DNA of 64,000 nucleotides from Dickeya dianthicola NCPPB 453 (GTDB lineage Bacteria; Pseudomonadota; Gammaproteobacteria; Enterobacterales; Enterobacteriaceae): NCBI RefSeq assembly GCF_000365305.1, contig NZ_CM001841.1, positions 1,889,100 to 1,953,099 of the forward strand, read 5' to 3'. Shown piece by piece: positions 58,963 to 64,000 of this stretch (position 1 is its first letter; each line of letters starts with the position of its first letter). The notes under the pieces were generated by a model. It saw only the letters and a program-made list of their open reading frames with translations, ran no database searches and was not told where the DNA came from. The position numbers and the translations under genes were made by a program.

Positions 58963-58986
58963 CCTCGCCACAAGGATGTGGCGGGG
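58963..58986 (+). promoter_or_regulatory. GGA-loop hairpin in the rpsA leader
   Basis: CCTCGCCAC pairs with GTGGCGGGG (one G-U) around the loop AAGGAT. The E. coli rpsA translation initiation region folds into hairpins with GGA loops and lacks a strong Shine-Dalgarno sequence, and S1 represses it. This hairpin is the same kind of element and lies about 70 bp before the rpsA ATG. Confidence 0.65.
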
Positions 58987-59054
58987 ATGTGAAACAACCC
59001 CATCGAGCAGGATGCCAGATGGACGTTAAATTTAAAAACCCAAAGATTATCAAC

Positions 59055-60728
59055 ATGACTGAATCTTTTGCTCAACTCTTTGAAGAATCCCTGAAAGAAA
59101 TTGAAACCCGCCCAGGTTCCATCGTCCGTGGCGTTGTGGTTGCTATCGACAAGGACATTGTCCTGGTTGATGCCGGCCTGAAATCTGAATCTGCCATTCC
59201 GGTAGAGCAGTTCAAAAACGCCCAGGGTGAAATTGAAATCCAAGTTGGTGATGAAGTAGACGTAGCTCTGGACGCGGTAGAAGACGGCTTCGGTGAAACC
59301 CTGCTGTCCCGCGAAAAAGCTAAACGTCACGAAGCATGGCTGATGCTGGAAAAAGCTTACGAAGAATCTGCCACTGTTACCGGTGTTATCAACGGTAAAG
59401 TGAAAGGCGGTTTCACCGTTGAGCTGAACGGTATCCGCGCGTTCCTGCCGGGTTCTCTGGTTGATGTCCGTCCGGTACGCGACACCCTGCATCTGGAAGG
59501 CAAAGAGCTTGAGTTCAAAGTGATCAAGCTGGACCAGAAACGCAATAACGTTGTTGTTTCTCGTCGTGCCGTTATCGAATCCGAAAACAGCGCCGAGCGC
59601 GATCAACTGCTGGAAAACCTGCAGGAAGGCATGGAAGTCAAAGGTATCGTCAAGAACCTCACTGACTACGGTGCATTCGTTGATCTGGGCGGCGTTGACG
59701 GCCTGCTGCACATCACCGACATGGCTTGGAAACGCGTTAAGCATCCGAGCGAAATCGTCAATGTGGGCGACGAAATCACTGTTAAAGTGCTGAAGTTCGA
59801 CCGCGAGCGTACCCGTGTCTCCCTGGGCCTGAAACAACTGGGCGAAGATCCGTGGGTCGCTATCGCTAAGCGTTATCCGGAAGGCACTAGACTGACCGGT
59901 CGCGTAACCAACCTGACTGATTACGGCTGCTTCGTAGAGATCGAAGAAGGCGTTGAAGGTCTGGTACACGTATCTGAAATGGACTGGACCAACAAGAACA
60001 TCCATCCGTCCAAAGTGGTTAACGTGGGTGACGTGGTGGAAGTTATGGTTCTGGATATCGACGAAGAACGTCGTCGTATCTCCCTGGGCCTGAAACAGTG
60101 CAAATCCAACCCGTGGCAGCAGTTCGCTGAAACCCACAACAAGGGTGACCGCGTAGAAGGCAAGATCAAGTCCATCACTGACTTCGGTATCTTCATCGGT
60201 CTGGATGGCGGCATCGATGGTCTGGTACACCTGTCTGACATCTCCTGGAACGTTGCTGGCGAAGAAGCTGTTCGCGAATACAAGAAAGGCGACGAAATCG
60301 CTGCTGTGGTTCTGCAGGTTGATGCCGAGCGTGAGCGTATATCCCTGGGCGTGAAACAGCTGGCTGAAGACCCGTTCAACAACTACCTGTCTGTTAACAA
60401 GAAAGGTGCAATTGTTACAGGTAAAGTCACTGCGGTTGACGCCAAAGGTGCTACAGTTGAACTAGCCGACGGTGTTGAAGGCTACCTGCGTGCTTCCGAA
60501 GCTTCTCGTGACCGCATCGAAGACGCAACGCTGGTTCTGAGCGTGGGCGATGAGGTCGAAGCCAAATACACGGGTGTTGACCGTAAAAATCGCGTTGTCA
60601 GCCTGTCCGTCCGTGCCAAGGATGAAGCTGACGAGAAAGATGCTATCGCTTCTGTTAACAACAAACAGGAAGAAAGCAACTTCTCTAGCGCGATGGCGGA
60701 AGCTTTCAAAGCTGCAAAAGGCGAGTAA
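59055..60728 (+). CDS. rpsA: 30S ribosomal protein S1
   Basis: S1 binds mRNA leaders and promotes initiation. The 557-residue protein has six S1 repeats, each with the glycine-aromatic pattern (for example [20 protein letters not shown] and [20 protein letters not shown]). The ATG at 59055 ([16 protein letters not shown]) is the standard start; there is no strong ribosome site, as expected for this autoregulated gene. Codon use is of the highly expressed type. Confidence 0.98.
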   Translation: MTESFAQLFEESLKEIETRPGSIVRGVVVAIDKDIVLVDAGLKSESAIPVEQFKNAQGEIEIQVGDEVDVALDAVEDGFGETLLSREKAKRHEAWLMLEKAYEESATVTGVINGKVKGGFTVELNGIRAFLPGSLVDVRPVRDTLHLEGKELEFKVIKLDQKRNNVVVSRRAVIESENSAERDQLLENLQEGMEVKGIVKNLTDYGAFVDLGGVDGLLHITDMAWKRVKHPSEIVNVGDEITVKVLKFDRERTRVSLGLKQLGEDPWVAIAKRYPEGTRLTGRVTNLTDYGCFVEIEEGVEGLVHVSEMDWTNKNIHPSKVVNVGDVVEVMVLDIDEERRRISLGLKQCKSNPWQQFAETHNKGDRVEGKIKSITDFGIFIGLDGGIDGLVHLSDISWNVAGEEAVREYKKGDEIAAVVLQVDAERERISLGVKQLAEDPFNNYLSVNKKGAIVTGKVTAVDAKGATVELADGVEGYLRASEASRDRIEDATLVLSVGDEVEAKYTGVDRKNRVVSLSVRAKDEADEKDAIASVNNKQEESNFSSAMAEAFKAAKGE

Positions 60729-60818
60729 TGACGGTGGGTTGGGCGGCGATGTTTGCCGCCCGGCCTCAAACGGTAGTAAGTTAACGTGGCATTAACTGAC
60801 CACATGCTTGGAGGAATC

Positions 60819-61103
60819 ATGACCAAGTCTGAACTTATCGAAAGACTTGCTGGACAGCACTCTCATATCCCGGCCAAGGTGGTTGAGGATGCAGTGAAGG
60901 AGATGTTGGAACAGATGGCCACAACATTGGCCAGCGGTGACCGCATCGAAATCCGCGGGTTTGGCAGTTTTTCACTCCACTACCGTGCACCTCGCGTGGG
61001 TCGTAATCCGAAAACTGGCGAGAAGGTGGAACTGGAAGGTAAATACGTTCCTCATTTCAAGCCAGGTAAAGAACTACGTGACCGCGCCAACATTTATGGC
61101 TAA
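60819..61103 (+). CDS. ihfB: Integration host factor subunit beta
   Basis: IhfB with IhfA forms the DNA-bending IHF. The 94-residue protein has the DNA-binding beta arm [17 protein letters not shown] and [10 protein letters not shown], and ends [11 protein letters not shown]. The ATG at 60819 follows GGAGGA and gives the E. coli length. Confidence 0.98.
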   Translation: MTKSELIERLAGQHSHIPAKVVEDAVKEMLEQMATTLASGDRIEIRGFGSFSLHYRAPRVGRNPKTGEKVELEGKYVPHFKPGKELRDRANIYG

Positions 61104-61483
61104 TTGACCAGCTATAACGCCTGTTTCATAAATAGCACCCAGCCGGGTGCTATTTTTTTTCATCACACAACACGTGTTGTCGATCATTTACCACCCACGG
61201 CTTCCTGCCTGAACCGCTGTTCATTGATGCGCTTTTTCTGTCCGGCCCACGTACTCTCCTGAAAGCACAATGACGACACCAATACATAAAAAATAATAAT
61301 TTAATTATTAAACTGATATAGACTCAGCATGGTTTACGGTAGCATGCCTCCATAAAAACCATTAAATATCAATAGCAATTTTTAATGAGAGTTATGAGTT
61401 GATTTTCCAACTTGAAGAATTCTGCATTGTAGACCAGTTTTATATTGGTTTTTCTGAATAATTCATTGTTGAAAGGAAATTTT
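61104..61483. other. AT-rich spacer after ihfB, edge of an accessory stretch
   Basis: After the ihfB terminator this 380-bp spacer contains a perfect 14-bp palindrome ACAACACGTGTTGT (61167-61180). It becomes clearly AT-rich from about 61270, unlike the preceding housekeeping DNA. A GAAAGGA ribosome site precedes the amidohydrolase ATG. No other gene is seen. Confidence 0.55.
61131..61160 (+). terminator. Rho-independent terminator after ihfB
   Basis: AATAGCACCC-AGCC-GGGTGCTATT is followed by T8. Confidence 0.93.
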
Positions 61484-63385
61484 ATGACACACGCATGCAA
61501 TCATTCTGACAGTATTACCTGTTCCTGCTGTAGCCCATTATGGAAGTCTTTCATTCCGGATATCATTATCAATATATCCAATGATATCAATAAGGTAAAT
61601 ACAGAAACACTTATATTCCGCACTGCAACGGACGCTAATGGCCCCTCGGGAGGAACCATTCTGACGCTAGAGAATGGACAGAACACGCCAGTCGAGGCGA
61701 TGGGTATTCAGGACGGCGCCATTGTCGCTACCGGGTCGTATGATTATGTCAAAACGCAGATGCCGCCCGGTACGCAGGAGCGTGTACTGTCTGGTAGCCA
61801 GACCCTTATTCCCGGTTTGATTGAGCCCCACGTGCATATCATTCCTACTGCGGTTCTGAATCTGGCAACGGACGTTAGCCCATTTCTTGGCCAGAATTTG
61901 CGCTCTCAGGTGGCGCAGACGCCGGAAGACCAATACACCAGGCAATGGGTGACGTCACAGCTGAAGCATGTCATGGAAAGCGGCCCGTATATGGGGGGAT
62001 GGGTGGTTGGTCATAACGTCGATCCCTCCCTTTTCCTTGGCGATGAAAAGGCATTCGATGCCACTATTCTCGATCAGGAAATAGGGATAGATAAGCCGGT
62101 TTTTATCATGAATGCGTCGATGCATCTTGCCTATATTAACAGCCATGCGATCGCTATCGTGCAGCAATACTATAAAGATAAAGGTCAACCGATCACCGTC
62201 AGCCCGGATGGTATTCTGGCTGAAATAGCAGGTATCACTCCTGTTATCGCGGTTATTGCCAGCAGTCAGAACCCGTTAACCTTTCCTTTCCAGTTAAATC
62301 AATCCATTGACAATATATTCGAGCAGGCCAGTCAGCGGGGCGTGACCTATTTATTTGATGCGGGGATTGAGCCCTGGGATGGGAAATCCCTGTTCAACCA
62401 GCCGTTATTGCTGAAGCTAAAAGCGCGCGCCAGCCGTTGCTCTATCAGAATTGGCGGTGCGCTGGTCGTGACCAGCCCCGATGATTTCAAAAATAAAATC
62501 AATAATCGATACCTCCCAAATGCCGGTGATAATCGTTTTAACCTGCCGAGCATTAAGGTGGTTTCCGATGGGTCGAATCAGGGGTTGACGGGATATCAAC
62601 TACAGCCTTATTGCTGCAATAATAATTATGAAAAAACAGCATCAGAGCAAAATATCGGGGTATTCAATTTTAATGTTGATTACCCGACGATATTTAACTC
62701 TCTGGTGAGTGACGCGGTTCAATATAATTGGTCGTTGATGATCCATGCCAATGGCGGGCAGGCTATCGATCGTACCCTGTCGGCTTTCAAACAGGCGGGG
62801 GTGACGCAGGACACGTATAACGAACGGCGGGACCGCATGGAACATGCCTCTCTGCTTTCCGATCAGAATCTTGATGATATGAAAGCGCTGGGGATTTCCC
62901 CCAGTTTTTTAATCGGTCATGTCGGGTATTGGGGATGGGTATTTCAGCAAACTATTCTTGGCGAACAGCGCACCGCGTTGCTTGACCGCTGCCAGTCCGC
63001 GCTAAAACAAGGCATGAGAATTACCCTGCACAGCGACAACAGCGTGACCCCGCTGGGGCCCTTGCGCATGATGGAGCAGGCGATTTCCCGTGTGATGGAG
63101 GGTGCGCCGGCTAATTGTGACTCGCCCGTGCTGAATGAGCAGGAATCCATTTCCCGGTTCGAAGCGCTAAAAGCCATGACCTATGACGCCGCCTGGCAAT
63201 GCCATGCCGATCAATGGATTGGGTCGTTGACTGCCGGGAAATGTGCTGATTTTGCCATTCTGGCCGAATCCCCGCTCACTTATCAGAGCACCGATAAAAA
63301 TAACCCTGTGGCGGGAATGCGCGATATTCCGGTACTGGAAACCTGGAAAGGCGGCTGGCAGGTGTATCCAAAATCAGCGTCATAA
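61484..63385 (+). CDS. Amidohydrolase family 3 (YtcJ-like) metal-dependent hydrolase
   Basis: This 633-residue protein belongs to the amidohydrolase superfamily, amidohydro_3 group. The metal H-x-H is in GLIEPHVHIIPT near residue 121. Later conserved segments are LMIHANGGQAIDRTLSAF, the RMEHASLLS histidine and the LHSDNSVTPLGPLRMM aspartate, and SLTAGKCADFAIL matches the family C-terminal barrel. The N-terminus has an unusual cysteine cluster (C5, C13, C15, C16 in ACNHSDSITCSCCSP). There is no clear signal peptide. The ATG at 61484 follows GAAAGGA. The gene and its flanks look like accessory DNA. The substrate is unknown. Confidence 0.85.
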   Translation: MTHACNHSDSITCSCCSPLWKSFIPDIIINISNDINKVNTETLIFRTATDANGPSGGTILTLENGQNTPVEAMGIQDGAIVATGSYDYVKTQMPPGTQERVLSGSQTLIPGLIEPHVHIIPTAVLNLATDVSPFLGQNLRSQVAQTPEDQYTRQWVTSQLKHVMESGPYMGGWVVGHNVDPSLFLGDEKAFDATILDQEIGIDKPVFIMNASMHLAYINSHAIAIVQQYYKDKGQPITVSPDGILAEIAGITPVIAVIASSQNPLTFPFQLNQSIDNIFEQASQRGVTYLFDAGIEPWDGKSLFNQPLLLKLKARASRCSIRIGGALVVTSPDDFKNKINNRYLPNAGDNRFNLPSIKVVSDGSNQGLTGYQLQPYCCNNNYEKTASEQNIGVFNFNVDYPTIFNSLVSDAVQYNWSLMIHANGGQAIDRTLSAFKQAGVTQDTYNERRDRMEHASLLSDQNLDDMKALGISPSFLIGHVGYWGWVFQQTILGEQRTALLDRCQSALKQGMRITLHSDNSVTPLGPLRMMEQAISRVMEGAPANCDSPVLNEQESISRFEALKAMTYDAAWQCHADQWIGSLTAGKCADFAILAESPLTYQSTDKNNPVAGMRDIPVLETWKGGWQVYPKSAS

Positions 63386-63405
63386 ATCCAGACCGTTACT
63401 GCACA

Positions 63406-63432
63406 TCAGCTACAGGCCATTCCTGTAGCTGA
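63406..63432. terminator. Hairpin between the convergent amidohydrolase and the right-edge gene
   Basis: TCAGCTACAGG-CCATT-CCTGTAGCTGA has perfect 11-bp arms. No long T run follows. Confidence 0.6.
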
Positions 63433-63519
63433 ATACCTAATTATTGATGCCGTTTACGCTCTGAGGATAAATACCGCAGCGTTTCTTCGGCAGTGAACCG
63501 ACGATACACTGGTTCGGGA

Positions 63520-64000
63520 TTATTTCGCCAGAAGCACGTAGGCGAGAATGGGCTCTATTTTTTGAGGAGAGCGCAGCCAGGTGTTGAAAACGTTACCCAG
63601 GCCCTTTTGCTTATATTCGGCATCGCAACTGCCCGATGTTCCTTTTACCCCGAGCCCAAAGGTGCCGCCGCCTTCCGCTTTAATTTGGCAGTGATGCTTA
63701 CTGTTGAATTCACTGTAAAGCCAGCCTGGTTCTATCGTACTGAATTGAATCATGACACCGGGTTTTTCGATGGTCAGATATTGAGCTGCGTAAGTATATT
63801 CCGGTGTAATGCCGCAAAAGCTGTCCTGTTGCACGCAGGGTAGGGTTGTATATTTATTGGCGTCGAAAGTTTTGTATTCGGCAAATTGCATACCTCGATA
63901 CCAGTACATCGCTTTGGCCGCATTCTCATCGGTAGCGCGGACTTTGGGATTAACAAGGATAAGCTTGTTCGGCGTTTCAGTTTGAAGCTGTAGGCCGCCA
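63520..64000 (-). CDS. Unrecognised protein, 5' part off window; possible ADP-ribosyltransferase-like fold
   Basis: The frame is open from the right edge to the stop at 63520, giving at least 160 residues; an internal ATG at 63909 is probably not the start. I do not recognise the family. The visible pattern is MYWYRGMQFAEYKT, then GITPEYTYAAQYLTIEKPG, then a glycine-rich block GGGTFGLGVKGTSGSC with several cysteines. An aromatic-R-G motif followed by G-(I/F)-(S/T)-P and a Y-A-x-x-Y helix occurs in some ADP-ribosyltransferase toxins and effectors. This is only a resemblance, and no catalytic glutamate is confirmed. It is accessory in context, convergent with the amidohydrolase. Confidence 0.55.
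   Translation of the reverse strand, partial: GGLQLQTETPNKLILVNPKVRATDENAAKAMYWYRGMQFAEYKTFDANKYTTLPCVQQDSFCGITPEYTYAAQYLTIEKPGVMIQFSTIEPGWLYSEFNSKHHCQIKAEGGGTFGLGVKGTSGSCDAEYKQKGLGNVFNTWLRSPQKIEPILAYVLLAK

Noticed and set aside
58953-60230. Open frame of 425 codons opposite rpsA
   Set aside because: rpsA is certain on the plus strand; the antisense frame has no family resemblance and reflects the codon use of a highly expressed gene.

Overview
The window is chromosomal DNA of an enterobacterium with fairly high G+C. Almost every gene is in the order of the Escherichia coli K-12 21-minute region (ybjL to ihfB), but many E. coli genes are absent. Protein sequences diverge moderately from E. 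coli. The window also has an intergenic repeat fragment of a type I recall as common in Pectobacterium, Serratia and Yersinia. My best guess is a Dickeya-like soft-rot species (Pectobacteriaceae). This rests on overall resemblance, not on a search. I see no rRNA, tRNA, insertion sequence, prophage or CRISPR array.

Layout. 1-5,000: ybjL (cut by the left edge), ybjM, grxA, nfsA, rimK, ybjN. 5,385-9,555: potFGHI putrescine importer. 9,681-12,654: ybjO, rlmC and an MFS carrier. 12,871-16,767: artJ and artPIQM arginine uptake, with a two-box ArgR operator before artJ. 17,121-19,628: a frameshifted ybjQ remnant, amiD, ybjT. 19,926-22,646: hcp-hcr nitrosative-stress pair under a likely NsrR box. 22,900-33,858: ybjD, cspD, clpS-clpA, infA, aat, cydDC, trxB. 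34,361-42,065: lrp, ftsK (LexA box), lolA, rarA, serS. 42,358-48,165 is an accessory stretch: an orphan DmsD-type chaperone, a DsbA-like thioredoxin-fold protein, an exported metallo-beta-lactamase-fold protein beside a divergent LysR gene, ycaD and a second LysR gene. 48,747-55,273: pflA, focA-pflB, ycaO. 55,539-61,103: serC-aroA, cmk, rpsA, ihfB. 61,484-64,000: AT-richer accessory DNA with an amidohydrolase and an unrecognised gene cut by the right edge.

How the genes work together. Three importers and exporters are complete (PotFGHI, ArtPIQMJ, CydDC). Anaerobic and redox functions cluster here (FocA-PflB-PflA, Hcp-Hcr, TrxB, GrxA, NfsA). Aat and ClpS-ClpA together form the N-degron pathway: Aat adds Leu/Phe to proteins, ClpS delivers them and ClpA unfolds them. 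Translation and ribosome modification are represented by RimK, RlmC, InfA, SerS, RpsA and YcaO.

The most unusual signal is not a gene. At least a dozen short tandem duplications (units of 12-23 bp, 2-7 copies) lie in this window. They sit repeatedly on gene ends: in ybjM, ybjO, hcr, clpA and serC the repeated unit includes the stop codon. In cydC a perfect 15-bp duplication lengthens the C-terminus in frame, and in rlmC a perfect 12-bp duplication gives two start codons. I know of no named system that explains this pattern.
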